From Streptomyces sp. MJM8645 (GTDB taxonomy: Bacteria; Actinomycetota; Actinomycetes; Streptomycetales; Streptomycetaceae): a stretch of 64,000 nt of DNA. The first letter of the stretch is position 1. Each line of letters begins with the position of its first letter. The notes beneath the pieces were generated by a model, which did no database searches, had not been told where the DNA came from, and worked only from the letters and a program-made list of their open reading frames with translations. The translations under genes and the position numbers were made by a program. This document shows, piece after piece, positions 23,691 to 35,535 of this stretch. The stretch is taken from positions 930,001 to 994,000 of the forward strand of contig NZ_LJJF01000001.1 in assembly GCF_001625365.1 (NCBI RefSeq), given 5' to 3'.

Positions 23691-24743
23691 TCAGGAGGCC
23701 TTGCGCGGAGCCGTGGACTTTCCGGTCGCGGTCCTTCCCGCCACGGCCTTTCCGGTCGCGGACTTTGCGGTCGTGGCCTCTCCGGTCGCGGTCTTCGCGG
23801 TCGCGGTCTTCTTCGCCGGGGCAGTCCTCTTCGCCGGGGCGGCCTTCCCGGCGGCGGCCGCCGACCCGGCGGGCTTCTTCGCCGGGGCGCGCTTGCGGGT
23901 CGCGGGCTGCTCGTCCTCCGGTTCGTCCGTGTCGGGCCCCGCGTCGGGCCCGGCGGCGTGCCCCCGCCCGCCCTTGGCCCGCTTGAGGCTGCTGCGCAGC
24001 GCCTCCATCAGGTCGATCACGTTGTCGGGCGCCTCGCCCGGCTCCTCCTCGTGCGGGAGCTCGACGCCCTCCAACCGGGCCGTGATCACCTGCTGGAGCG
24101 CCTGCTGGTAGTCGTCGTGCAACTGGGCGAGGTCGAAGTCCTCGGAGAGGGTGTCCATCAGCGACCGCGCCATCTTCAGCTCCTGCGGCCGGACGGTGAC
24201 GTCCCCCTCGGGCGCGATGCCGGCCGCGGGGCGGACCTCGTCGGGCCAGATGCAGGTCTGGAGCACCAGCGTGCCGTCGTGCACCCGCAGCACCGCCGGG
24301 GATTCCCGGGTGCGCAGCGCGATCTTGGTGACGGCGATCTGCCCGGACGCGGTGAGCGCGTCGCGCAGCAGGGCGTACGGCTTGGCGGCGGCCTGGTCGG
24401 CGACGCCCACGTAGTAGGCCTTGGAGAACATCAGCGGGTCGATCTCGCCGGCGTCCACGAAGGCCAGCACGTCGATGATCTTCTTGCTGGGCAGCGGCAG
24501 GTCGGCGAGGTCCTCGTCGGTGAGCGTGACGGTCCGGCCGTCGGGGGACTCGTAGCCCTTGGCGATCTCCGCGTACGGGACCTCCTTCTCCTCCCGCTCG
24601 CAGTACCGCTTCATCCGCACCCGTCCGCCGTCCTTGGCGTGCACCTGGTGCAACGGGACGTCGTGCTCCTGGGTGGCCGAGTAGAGGTGGACGGGGATGC
24701 TGACCAGCCCGAAACTGATCGTCCCCTTCCAGGTGGTCTGCAT
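23691..24743 (-). CDS. ku: non-homologous end joining protein Ku
   Basis: A 350-residue DNA-end-binding protein. MQTTWKGTISFGLVSIPVHLYSA at the N-terminus, the central MKRYCEREEKEVPYAEIAKGYE and LHQVHAKDGGRVRMKR blocks are typical of bacterial Ku, which forms a homodimeric ring on DNA breaks and recruits LigD. The core ends near residue 260. The remaining tail of about 90 residues is a low-complexity Lys/Ala/Thr run (PAKK, TAKTATG, KSATGKA units) resembling histone H1 tails; such extensions aid DNA binding in other Ku proteins. At DNA level the tail is a degenerate repeat of CCGGTCGCGG. No ligD is in the window. ATG 24743. Confidence 0.96.
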   Translation of the reverse strand: MQTTWKGTISFGLVSIPVHLYSATQEHDVPLHQVHAKDGGRVRMKRYCEREEKEVPYAEIAKGYESPDGRTVTLTDEDLADLPLPSKKIIDVLAFVDAGEIDPLMFSKAYYVGVADQAAAKPYALLRDALTASGQIAVTKIALRTRESPAVLRVHDGTLVLQTCIWPDEVRPAAGIAPEGDVTVRPQELKMARSLMDTLSEDFDLAQLHDDYQQALQQVITARLEGVELPHEEEPGEAPDNVIDLMEALRSSLKRAKGGRGHAAGPDAGPDTDEPEDEQPATRKRAPAKKPAGSAAAAGKAAPAKRTAPAKKTATAKTATGEATTAKSATGKAVAGRTATGKSTAPRKAS

Positions 24744-24843
24744 GGGGTCGCTCCTTCCCGGAGCGTGCCGAGAATCCCACTGTGCCTGGGTTTGCCCCGA
24801 TCGGCCACACCGGGCCGACAATGAGCCGAGGAGGTCGATGCCG

Positions 24844-25071
24844 ATGACCGTCCGGAGCCGTGGGCAGGGCGCAGCGCCGCCGCCGCCGGAGCGGACCGTG
24901 TACCGGGTGGTGTACGCGGTGCGGGGCGAGGCCGGCGTGCGGCGGGCGGAGGTCGAGGTGGTTCCCGGGTACTCGCAGGAGGGCGACATCCCCCGGATCC
25001 TGGCGGCGCGGCTGACCGGCCGGCCCGCGGACGCGGCGCGGATCACCGTGCTGGACCTGCGCGGGCCGTGA
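24844..25071 (+). CDS. conserved hypothetical small protein next to ku
   Basis: A 75-residue soluble protein (TVYRVVYAVRGEAGVRRAEVEVVPGYSQEGDIPRILAARL is its most ordered part), divergent from ku. ATG 24844 is 9 nt after AGGAGG; ATG 24838 is an alternative 3 nt after it. I do not recognise a family. The region between it and ku must hold both promoters, so the two may be regulated together. Confidence 0.65.
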   Translation: MTVRSRGQGAAPPPPERTVYRVVYAVRGEAGVRRAEVEVVPGYSQEGDIPRILAARLTGRPADAARITVLDLRGP

Positions 25072-25327
25072 GCCGCGACAGGGCTCCGACCGGGCCCCGA
25101 GCGCCGCCGACGCATTGGCGGTGCGTCAGATTTGAGCTTTTCGCACCCCTTTTCCACCCGCTCTGACCTGGCTTTTTATGTCCGGTTACCGAACATTTAC
25201 GGATGCTCTGTTCCGATACTCGGCCGTAGAAGTTAGGTTGCACCGCAATGCGCGGGTCCGTCCCCCACCCTCCGGCGCAACGAGCCGAGGGTCGCGCCGC
25301 GCGCTGGAAAGGCACAGGGCTCATCTG

Positions 25328-26767
25328 ATGAGTGCGGACACCACCAGGCCTGCGGCAGCCGCCCAGGTCCCCCAGCAGGCCGGGCCGCCCGGGCACGGCG
25401 GCGAGGGCCATCTGAAGGCGGGACTCAAGAACCGCCACCTGTCGATGATCGCCATCGGCGGGGTGATCGGCGCCGGCCTGTTCGTCGGCTCCGGCGCGGG
25501 CATCGCCTCCACCGGGCCGGGCATCCTGCTCTCCTACACGCTGGCCGGTGTGCTGGTCGTGCTGGTGATGCGGATGCTCGGCGAGATGGCGGCGGCCGAC
25601 CCGCAGAGCGGCTCGTTCTCGGCGTACGCGGACCGCGCGCTCGGCCGCTGGGCCGGGTTCACCATCGGCTGGCTCTACTGGTTCTTCTGGGTCGTGGTGC
25701 TCGCGGTGGAGGCCACCGCCGGCGCGAAGATCCTCAACGCCTGGATGCCCGGCGTGCCGCAGTGGGCGTTCGCGCTGCTCGTGATGGCGGTGCTGACCGC
25801 CACCAACCTGTTCTCGGTCGCCTCCTACGGCGAGTTCGAGTTCTGGTTCGCCGGGATCAAGGTGGTGGCGATCGCCGCGTTCCTGGTGATCGCCACGCTC
25901 GCCGTCTTCGGCGTGCTGCCCGGCACCCACGCGGTCGGCACCAGCAATCTGACCGGCCACGGCGGCTTCCTGCCGCACGGCGTGGGCGCGGTGTTCACCG
26001 GCATGCTCACGGTGGTCTTCGCCTTCATGGGCAGCGAGATCGTCACCCTGGCCGCGGGCGAGTCGGAGGACCCGGAGCGCGCGGTCAGCAAGGCCACCAA
26101 CAGCGTGATCTGGCGCATCGGGATCTTCTACCTGGGCTCGATCCTGCTCGTGGTCACCCTGCTGCCGTGGGACTCGGACGCCGTCAAGGGCAGCCCGTAC
26201 GTGGCGGTGCTGGAGCACGTGGGCATCCCGGGCGCCGGCCAGGTGATGAACGTGATCGTGCTGACGGCCGTGCTGTCCTGCCTCAACTCCGGGATGTACA
26301 CGGCCTCCCGGATGGCCTTCTCGCTCGGCCAGCGCGGGGACGCGCCCAAGGCCTTCGCGACCGTGACCAAGCGGGGCGTGCCGCGGGTGGCCATCCTGTC
26401 CTCGGTGGTCTTCGGCTTCGTCGCGGTGTTCTTCAACTACACCTCGCCGGACACGGTGTTCGCGTTCCTGCTCAACTCCTCCGGCGCGGTTGCGCTGTTC
26501 GTCTGGCTGGTGATCTGCTTCTCCCAGCTGCGGATGCGCCGGATCATCGAGCGGGAGGCTCCCGAGCGGCTGACCGTCCGCATGTGGCTGTACCCCTACC
26601 TGACCTGGACGGCCATCGGCATGATCGGGTTCGTGGTGGCGTACATGTTCACCGACGCCGACGGGCGCAAGCAGATGTACCTGTCGCTGGTCGCCGCGGC
26701 GATCGTGCTCGCGGCCTCGGCCGTGGTGGGCCGACGGCGGCGGGCCGCGGTGGCGGCGGGGTCCTGA
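25328..26767 (+). CDS. amino acid permease (APC superfamily, AAT family)
   Basis: A 479-residue transporter with about 12 helices. HLKAGLKNRHLSMIAIGGVIGAGLFVGSG is the signature of the first helix with the substrate-binding GxGxG stretch, and FAFMGSEIVTLAAGESEDP the conserved helix 6-7 region of the GABA/proline/aromatic permease group. It should import an amino acid with protons. ATG 25328 is preceded by GGAAAGG at some distance. A 256-bp upstream region is AT-richer than average (25130-25240) and probably holds the promoter. Confidence 0.9.
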   Translation: MSADTTRPAAAAQVPQQAGPPGHGGEGHLKAGLKNRHLSMIAIGGVIGAGLFVGSGAGIASTGPGILLSYTLAGVLVVLVMRMLGEMAAADPQSGSFSAYADRALGRWAGFTIGWLYWFFWVVVLAVEATAGAKILNAWMPGVPQWAFALLVMAVLTATNLFSVASYGEFEFWFAGIKVVAIAAFLVIATLAVFGVLPGTHAVGTSNLTGHGGFLPHGVGAVFTGMLTVVFAFMGSEIVTLAAGESEDPERAVSKATNSVIWRIGIFYLGSILLVVTLLPWDSDAVKGSPYVAVLEHVGIPGAGQVMNVIVLTAVLSCLNSGMYTASRMAFSLGQRGDAPKAFATVTKRGVPRVAILSSVVFGFVAVFFNYTSPDTVFAFLLNSSGAVALFVWLVICFSQLRMRRIIEREAPERLTVRMWLYPYLTWTAIGMIGFVVAYMFTDADGRKQMYLSLVAAAIVLAASAVVGRRRRAAVAAGS

Positions 26768-26790
26768 CCCGTCCGCGCCGCGCGACAGTG

Positions 26791-26828
26791 CCGGGCCCGG
26801 GAGCCGTTGCGGAGGCTCCCGGGCCCGG
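26791..26828. terminator. stem-loop terminator
   Basis: CCGGGCCCGGGAGCC (26791-26805) and GGCTCCCGGGCCCGG (26814-26828) form a perfect 15-bp stem with an 8-nt loop, 23 bp after the permease stop. Confidence 0.8.
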
Positions 26829-26855
26829 TGCCGTTCGCCGGACACGAACCACAGT

Positions 26856-26883
26856 TTGACAATGGCACGTCAAGGGGGATACC
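26856..26883 (+). promoter_or_regulatory. SigA/HrdB-type promoter with overlapping dyad
   Basis: TTGACA (26856-26861) and GATACC (26878-26883) with a 16-bp spacer fit the vegetative consensus. TTGAC (26856-26860) and GTCAA (26869-26873) are an inverted repeat overlapping the promoter, a plausible autoregulatory site for the XRE regulator that follows. Confidence 0.6.
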
Positions 26884-26932
26884 TGGGCATGGCGCTCCCC
26901 CACGAGCGCTCCCCCACCCCCCGGGAGACCCC

Positions 26933-28155
<1,223 letters not shown>

Positions 28156-28162
28156 GGACGCG

Positions 28163-28198
28163 CCGGAGCGCCCGGTGGGGATTCTCCGGGCGCTCCGG
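28163..28198. terminator. bidirectional terminator
   Basis: CCGGAGCGCCCGG (28163-28175) and CCGGGCGCTCCGG (28186-28198) form a perfect 13-bp stem with a 10-nt loop between the convergent XRE and protease genes. It is followed by TCTTCGG-type repeats (28199-28223). Confidence 0.8.
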
Positions 28199-28231
28199 CT
28201 CTTCGGTTCTTCGGCTCTTCGGCGGTCGGCG

Positions 28232-30024
<1,793 letters not shown>

Positions 30025-30563
30025 AGCGGTGACCGGCCGGTCACCCTGCGCCGATCCCGGCCGGCCGGAGGTGTGAGGCCGCCCACACGGGGTTCGCCGT
30101 CTACTGCCCCCGATAGTGGACGGCTACGGCCCGGGCGCCGGCCGACCCCCCGGCACGGGCTCCCGTCCCGCGTCGGGCTGCCCGGAATGCCTCGAAGAAC
30201 GCAGGCCACCGCACCTCACACCCACGCATTCCGCTCGCGCCACCGACCTTCGACCCACAAGTACGCAAGTCGGACAAATTCCCCCAAACCCATCACCGCG
30301 TCTCGCCGCAGCCACCCTGCGGCTACTACCCGCCGTAGTGGCACCTGCCTTTGCCACCCGTCCCCGGCCCTGCGAAGAATGGCCCGTCGCCAGGCAGCGC
30401 AGCCGGCCCCGCCCGCCGCGCAGCCGACCCGCCCCGCCACTTCCGCCGGGGCACCACGGCCGTCCCGGACGGCCGCGCGGGCCCCGCTCACCCGGGCGCC
30501 CGTGCGATGCCCCGCACCCGGTGCCACCGGCACGGCCCCCGACGGAAAAGGATTGTCCGCTTC
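30025..30563. other. 539-bp leader region upstream of SLT gene
   Basis: No gene fits this stretch. It is rich in short inverted repeats: GACCGGCCGGTC (30030-30041), CGGCTACTACCCGCCGTAGTGG (about 30321-30342, in two complementary halves) and several GC stems from 30440 to 30540. The length and structure suggest a long structured 5' leader. Streptomycete cell-wall hydrolase genes often carry a c-di-AMP (ydaO) riboswitch here, but I could not match its conserved core. Confidence 0.45.
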
Positions 30564-31232
30564 ATGCAGCTCAGCCATGCCCGCCGCAACTCCCTGATCA
30601 CCGGCATCGCCACCCTCGTCGTCGCGAGCGCCGCCACCGCCGCCCTCGCCCTCCCGCAGGCCGGGAGCACCACCGAGGCCGCCGCCCCCGCGGCCGCCGT
30701 CACGGTGGACGACAAGGCGGCCGCCGACCAGGCCCAGGCTGACACCGCTGCTGCTGCCGCCGCCGACCAGGCCGCTCAGGACGCCCAGGCCCAGGCGCAG
30801 GCCCAGGCCGAGGCGGAGTCCGCCGCCCAGGCGCAGGCCGAGGCCGACGCGAAGGCCCAGGCGGACGCCAAGGCCAAGGCCGACGCGGACGCCGCCGCCT
30901 CCCGCTCCCAGGCGCGCCAGGACCTCACCAGCGCCCCGGCCCTCACCGGCAGCCCGCAGCAGATCGCCGCGCAGCTCGTCCCGGCCGGCCAGCTCCAGTG
31001 CTTCAGCAACATCGTGTCCCGCGAGAGCAGCTGGAACCACCTCGCCGTCAACGCCTCCTCCGGCGCGTACGGCCTGGTCCAGGCGCTGCCCGGCAGCAAG
31101 ATGGCCTCGGCCGGCTCCGACTGGCGCACCAACCCGGCCACCCAGATCAAGTGGGGCCTGGACTACATGAACTCCCGCTACGGCAGCCCCTGCGCCGCCT
31201 GGTCGTTCTGGCAGAACCACCACTGGTACTAA
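30564..31232 (+). CDS. secreted lytic transglycosylase (SLT-like) with Ala/Gln coiled coil
   Basis: A 222-residue exported protein. MQLSHARRNSLITGIATLVVA begins the signal peptide. Residues about 45-115 are almost wholly Ala, Gln, Asp, Glu and Lys (QAQAQAQAEAES type), a likely coiled coil or cell-wall spacer. The C-terminal 100 residues form a small SLT domain: NIVSRESSWNHLAVN has the catalytic Glu and SGAYGLVQALPGSKM the lysozyme-like loop, ending in WSFWQNHHWY, which is common in actinomycete hydrolases. It should cleave peptidoglycan. Two Cys in the domain could pair. Confidence 0.9.
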   Translation: MQLSHARRNSLITGIATLVVASAATAALALPQAGSTTEAAAPAAAVTVDDKAAADQAQADTAAAAAADQAAQDAQAQAQAQAEAESAAQAQAEADAKAQADAKAKADADAAASRSQARQDLTSAPALTGSPQQIAAQLVPAGQLQCFSNIVSRESSWNHLAVNASSGAYGLVQALPGSKMASAGSDWRTNPATQIKWGLDYMNSRYGSPCAAWSFWQNHHWY

Positions 31233-31235
31233 ACC

Positions 31236-31292
31236 GAGGCTGCCGAGCCTCGACGCACCCCGGGCCCGCGACGCACCACGCGTCGCGGGCCC
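31236..31292. terminator. tandem stem-loop terminator
   Basis: CGAGGCT (31236-31242) pairs with AGCCTCG (31247-31253), and GGGCCCGCGACGC (31262-31274) pairs with GCGTCGCGGGCCC (31280-31292). Both follow the SLT stop. Confidence 0.8.
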
Positions 31293-31343
31293 CGCGCGTT
31301 CCGGCTGTCGTGGACGCGTCCGGCAGGCCGCGTGAAGATATGG

Positions 31344-31357
31344 CGTACGGTCGTACG
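31344..31357. promoter_or_regulatory. CGTACG direct/inverted repeat
   Basis: CGTACG-GT-CGTACG, 78 bp before the glycosyltransferase start. Each half is self-complementary, so this is also a dyad. The stretch around it (31335-31385) is AT-rich for the window and may be the promoter. Confidence 0.4.
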
Positions 31358-31434
31358 ATTTGGCGGGAATTGCTCGGTATTACGCACCGTCAGGGCTTTG
31401 CCACGGTCAGCGCGTCCTCTTACGCTCCGGCGTC

Positions 31435-32439
31435 ATGCCCTCACCCCTCATCAGCGTCGTGCTCCCCGCCTACGACCAGCACAAACAGCTCGCGGACTGC
31501 CTGGACTCGCTGTTCGCGCAGTCCCTCCAGGACGTCGAGGTGATCGTGGTCGCCGACCGCTCCCCCGACGCCGCGGGCGAGCTCGCCGACGCGTACGCGG
31601 CCCGGCACCCGCGGCTGTCGGTCCTGCACCTCAACGCGGCGGTCGGGGTCGGGGTGAGCCGGAACGCGGGGGCGGCGCGGGCCGCCGGCGAGTACCTGCT
31701 GTTCCTGGACGCCGACCACCAGCTGCCCCAGGACGCGCTGCAGGCCCTCGCCGACCGGCTCGGGCAGACCGGCCCGGTGGATCTGCTGCTGTTCGGCCAC
31801 TCCCGCCGGCACAACGGCCGGGACTGGCCGGGCGGGGCGGAGGCACTGCTCGCCGAGGCCGGCCCCGAGGTGTTCGAGCCCTTCGACCAGCCCGCCCTGT
31901 TCGGCGCGCCGCCGCTGGTCTGGGACCGGCTGATCCGCCGCGGCCACTGGGAGGAGCTGCGGCTGGCCTTCCCCGACGGCCGGTACGAGGAGATCCCGGT
32001 GGTGCACGCGGCACTGCTCGGCGCCCGCCGCGTCGCCGCGCTGGCGCGCGAGTGCGTGCAGCTGCGCCGCCGGGAGACCGTCCACCCCACCGGTTCCCCG
32101 GGCAGCGGCGTGTTCGACCTCTTCGACCAGTACGAGCGCAGCTTCGCGCTGCTGGAGGACCAGCCGCACCTGTACGCGGTGCGGGACGCGCTGTTCGTCC
32201 GGATGATCCGGCACTACCTGTTCGTCTTCGACCTGGCCGGGTGCGTCACCCGCGCCGAGCGGCCGCAGTTCTTCCACCGGGCCGCCGAGCACCACCGGCG
32301 CTTCCAGCCACCCGGCCACCGGCGGCCCGGCGGCCGCGAGGGGATCAAGTTCTCGCTGCTGGCCGGCGGCGCCTACCCGGCGTTCGAGATGGCCAAGCTC
32401 TCCCACATCGCCCGCGGCACGCTCACCGGGCGGCGGTGA
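31435..32439 (+). CDS. GT2-family glycosyltransferase
   Basis: A 334-residue GT-A-fold transferase. SPLISVVLPAYDQHKQLADC is the nucleotide-sugar strand 1, VIVVADRSPD the second acidic motif and LLFLDADHQL the DxD-like metal site. The C-terminal half (RLAFPDGRYEEIPVVHAALLGARRVA, then helices) resembles transferases that add glycerol-phosphate or sugars to cell-wall polymers (TagF/CDP-glycerol neighbours), but the acceptor is unknown. No transmembrane helix. ATG 31435. Confidence 0.88.
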   Translation: MPSPLISVVLPAYDQHKQLADCLDSLFAQSLQDVEVIVVADRSPDAAGELADAYAARHPRLSVLHLNAAVGVGVSRNAGAARAAGEYLLFLDADHQLPQDALQALADRLGQTGPVDLLLFGHSRRHNGRDWPGGAEALLAEAGPEVFEPFDQPALFGAPPLVWDRLIRRGHWEELRLAFPDGRYEEIPVVHAALLGARRVAALARECVQLRRRETVHPTGSPGSGVFDLFDQYERSFALLEDQPHLYAVRDALFVRMIRHYLFVFDLAGCVTRAERPQFFHRAAEHHRRFQPPGHRRPGGREGIKFSLLAGGAYPAFEMAKLSHIARGTLTGRR

Positions 32440-32613
32440 CTGGACTCCGCACGTGCGCGACCCCGCCTCCGCAGGCGGCGGGGCCGAGGTCCTGTCCGGG
32501 CGGCCGCCGACCGACACCCCATCGGCGGTACCCCGGTCGTGGCCGGTACCCCTGCGGGCGCGCGGCTGCCATGATCGGCCGGAGCCGTCGCCGCACCCGC
32601 CCGGAGGTCCCTG

Positions 32614-35535
32614 GTGAGCCGTCCGTCCGCAGCCCCCGGGGCCGAGCTGGCCCGCGAACTGGCCGCCGTACTGCGCGGGGAGGTCCGCTTCGGCACCGCC
32701 GAGCGGACCGTCTACAGCCACGACGCGTCCAACTACCGGCAGCTGCCGCTCGGCGTGGTCAAACCCGCCGACCTCGACGACGTCCGCACCGCCGTCGCGC
32801 TCTGCCGTCAGTACGGCGTGCCGGTGGTGCCGCGCGGGGCGGGCACCAGCATCGGCGGGCAGGCGATCGGCCCGGGCGCGGTGGTGCTGGACTTCCGCCG
32901 CCACCTCGGCGCCGTCCTGGACGTCGACCCGCAGGCCCGCACCGCCCGGGTCCAGCCGGGCACCGTGCTGGACGACCTCCAGCGCGCCGCCCGGCCGTAC
33001 GGGCTGCGCTTCGGCCCCGACCCGTCCACGCACAGCCGCTGCACCCTCGGCGGCATGATCGGCAACGACTCCTGCGGCTCGCACTCGCTCGCCTGGGGGC
33101 GCACCTCGGACAACGTCGAGCGGCTGGAGCTGCTGCTCGCGGACGGCACCGAGCTGACCGTGGGCGGCCGGCTCACCCCGCAGGAGCGCGCCGCGCTCCG
33201 CGCCCTGCCCGGGCGGCCCGGCGAACTCCACCGGCAGCTCCAGGAGTTCACCGACCGCAACCTCGCCACCATCCGCCAGGGCCTGCCCGCGCTGCCCCGC
33301 CGCACCTCCGGCTACCCGCTGGACGCCCTGCTGCCCGAGCACGGCCACGACCTGGCCCGCGCGCTCACCGGCACCGAGGGCAGCTGCGCGGTGCTGCTCG
33401 GCGCGACCGTCCGGCTGGTCGAGGAACCGCCCGCGCGCGCCCTGGTGGTGGCCGGCTACCCCGACGAGGGCGCCGCCGCCGACGCCGTCCCCGCGCTGCT
33501 GCCGCTGGGGCCGCTCACCGCCGAGGGCATGTCCGCCGACCTGATCGCCGCACTGCTCGCCGCCGGCCCCCGACCGCCCGCGCTGGACCGGCTGCCCGCG
33601 GGCGAGTGCTGGCTCTTCCTGGAGACCGGCGGCGCCACCCCGGTCGAGGCCTACCAGGCCGCCCGCCGGCTCGCCGACGCGGTGCGCCGCGAACGCTCCG
33701 CCTCCGTCGCCCTCGTCACCGACCCGGCCGAGCAGCGCCAGCTCTGGGCCGTCCGGGAGGCGGGCGCCGGCATCGTCACCCGGCTGCCCGGCGGCGGCGA
33801 GGCCTGGCCCGGCTGGGAGGACTCCGCCGTCCCGCCCGAGCGCCTCGGCGACTACCTGCGGGACCTGCGCGCCCTGCTGCGCCGGCACAGCCTGCACGGC
33901 GTGCCGTACGGGCACTTCGGCGACGGCTGCGTGCACCTGCGGATCGACTTCCCGCTGGACGAGCCCGCCGGGGTGCTGGTCTTCCGGGAGTTCCTGGAGC
34001 AGGCCGCCGACCTGGTGGTCTCCTACGGTGGTTCGCTCTCCGGCGAGCACGGCGACGGGCAGGCCCGCGGCGAGCTGCTGCCCCGGATGTACCCACCCGA
34101 AGTGATCGCCCTGTTCGGCGAGTTCAAACGGATCTGGGATCCCGAGCACCTGCTCAACCCGGGGGCGCTGGTCGACCCGCGCCCGCTCGACGCCGACCTG
34201 CGCTTCGTCACCGCCCCGCGCCGCCCGCTGCCGCTCGCCCTCCCGTACGATCAGGACGGCGGCAGCCTGGCCAAGGCCGTGCACCGCTGCGTCGGCGTCG
34301 CCAAGTGCGTGGACCCGAACACCGGGGTGATGTGCCCCAGCTACATGGCCACCGGCGAGGAACGGCACTCCACCCGGGGCCGGGCCCGGCTGCTGGCCGA
34401 GATGCTGCGCGGCATGGCGGCACCTCCCGGCCGCCAGGGCGGCGCGGCGATCGCCGACGGCTGGCGCTCGACGGAGGTCCGGGAGGCCCTGGACCTCTGC
34501 CTGAGCTGCAAGGGCTGCGCGAGCGACTGCCCGGTCCATGTCGACATGGCGACCTACAAGGCCGAGTTCCTCCACCAGCACTACCGGCACCGCCCGCGCC
34601 CGCTCGCCCACTACTCGATGGGCTGGCTGCCGCTCTGGCTGCGGGCCGCCGCCCTCGCCCCCGGCGCCGCCAACACCCTCGCCCGCTCCCCGGCCGCCGG
34701 GCTGCTCAAACTGCTCGGCGGGATCGACCGGCGCCGGGTGCTGCCGGTCCTCCCGCCGGAGTCCTTCACCCGCTGGTACCGCCGCCACCGCGCCGCGCAC
34801 CCGGCCCCGGCGGGGGCACGGCCGGTGCTGCTGTGGCCGGACACCTTCTCCGACCACCTCCAGCCGAACGTGCTGCGCTCCGCCGTCGAGGTGCTGGAGC
34901 ACCTGGGCTTCGACGTGCGGCTGCCCGCCGGCCCGGTCTGCTGCGGCCTGACCTGGTACTCCACCGGCCAACTCGGCACCGCCCGCCGGGTGTTGCGGCG
35001 AAGCCTGCGGACGCTGGCCGACACCGGACTGCCCGCCGACACCCCGGTGGTCGGGATGGACCCGAGCTGCACCGCCGCCCTGCGCGAGGACCTGCCCCGG
35101 CTGCTCGGCCCGGACGGCCGCCCGCTCGCCGAACGCACCCGCACCTTCGCCGAGTTCCTCGACCAGTACGCCTCCGACGCCCCGCTCCCGCAGGTCCCGC
35201 TGGACGCCGTCACCCAGACCCACTGCCACCAGCACGCCGTCCTCGGCAGCGCCGCCGACCGCCGGGTCGAGGCCCGACTCGGCCTGCACAACCGGGTGCT
35301 GGACTCCGGCTGCTGCGGCCTGGCCGGCAACTTCGGCTTCGAGCGGGGCCACTTCGAGGTGTCCGAGGCGATCGCCGAGCGCGTCCTGCTCCCCGAGGTC
35401 CGGGCCGCCGCCCCCGACACGGTGATCCTGGCCGACGGCTTCAGCTGCCGTACCCAGATCTCCCAACTCGCCCAGGGCCGCCAGGCCCTGCACCTGGCGG
35501 AACTGATCGCCCGGGCGCTTCGGGAGCATTCCTAG
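32614..35535 (+). CDS. FAD-linked oxidase fused to Fe-S/CCG electron-transfer domain
   Basis: A 973-residue fusion of GlcD-like and GlcF-like parts, as in YdiJ/Dld-type 2-hydroxyacid dehydrogenases. The FAD domain (PRGAGTSIGGQAIGPG near residue 75; GMIGNDSCGSHSL) is VAO-type; the C-terminal FAD-oxidase part has GEHGDGQARGELL. A 4Fe-4S pair follows: CVGVAKCVDPNTGVMCPSY and CLSCKGCASDCPVHVD near residue 630. Two CCG domains (GPVCCGLTW and SGCCGLAGNFG) close the protein. It should oxidise a D-2-hydroxy acid such as D-lactate or D-2-hydroxyglutarate and pass electrons to quinone. GTG follows GGAGG. Its TAG shares bases with the opposite gene's TAG. Confidence 0.93.
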   Translation: MSRPSAAPGAELARELAAVLRGEVRFGTAERTVYSHDASNYRQLPLGVVKPADLDDVRTAVALCRQYGVPVVPRGAGTSIGGQAIGPGAVVLDFRRHLGAVLDVDPQARTARVQPGTVLDDLQRAARPYGLRFGPDPSTHSRCTLGGMIGNDSCGSHSLAWGRTSDNVERLELLLADGTELTVGGRLTPQERAALRALPGRPGELHRQLQEFTDRNLATIRQGLPALPRRTSGYPLDALLPEHGHDLARALTGTEGSCAVLLGATVRLVEEPPARALVVAGYPDEGAAADAVPALLPLGPLTAEGMSADLIAALLAAGPRPPALDRLPAGECWLFLETGGATPVEAYQAARRLADAVRRERSASVALVTDPAEQRQLWAVREAGAGIVTRLPGGGEAWPGWEDSAVPPERLGDYLRDLRALLRRHSLHGVPYGHFGDGCVHLRIDFPLDEPAGVLVFREFLEQAADLVVSYGGSLSGEHGDGQARGELLPRMYPPEVIALFGEFKRIWDPEHLLNPGALVDPRPLDADLRFVTAPRRPLPLALPYDQDGGSLAKAVHRCVGVAKCVDPNTGVMCPSYMATGEERHSTRGRARLLAEMLRGMAAPPGRQGGAAIADGWRSTEVREALDLCLSCKGCASDCPVHVDMATYKAEFLHQHYRHRPRPLAHYSMGWLPLWLRAAALAPGAANTLARSPAAGLLKLLGGIDRRRVLPVLPPESFTRWYRRHRAAHPAPAGARPVLLWPDTFSDHLQPNVLRSAVEVLEHLGFDVRLPAGPVCCGLTWYSTGQLGTARRVLRRSLRTLADTGLPADTPVVGMDPSCTAALREDLPRLLGPDGRPLAERTRTFAEFLDQYASDAPLPQVPLDAVTQTHCHQHAVLGSAADRRVEARLGLHNRVLDSGCCGLAGNFGFERGHFEVSEAIAERVLLPEVRAAAPDTVILADGFSCRTQISQLAQGRQALHLAELIARALREHS

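Noticed and set aside
30025..30563. ydaO (c-di-AMP) riboswitch.
   Set aside because: Context fits but the conserved core sequence could not be matched by eye.
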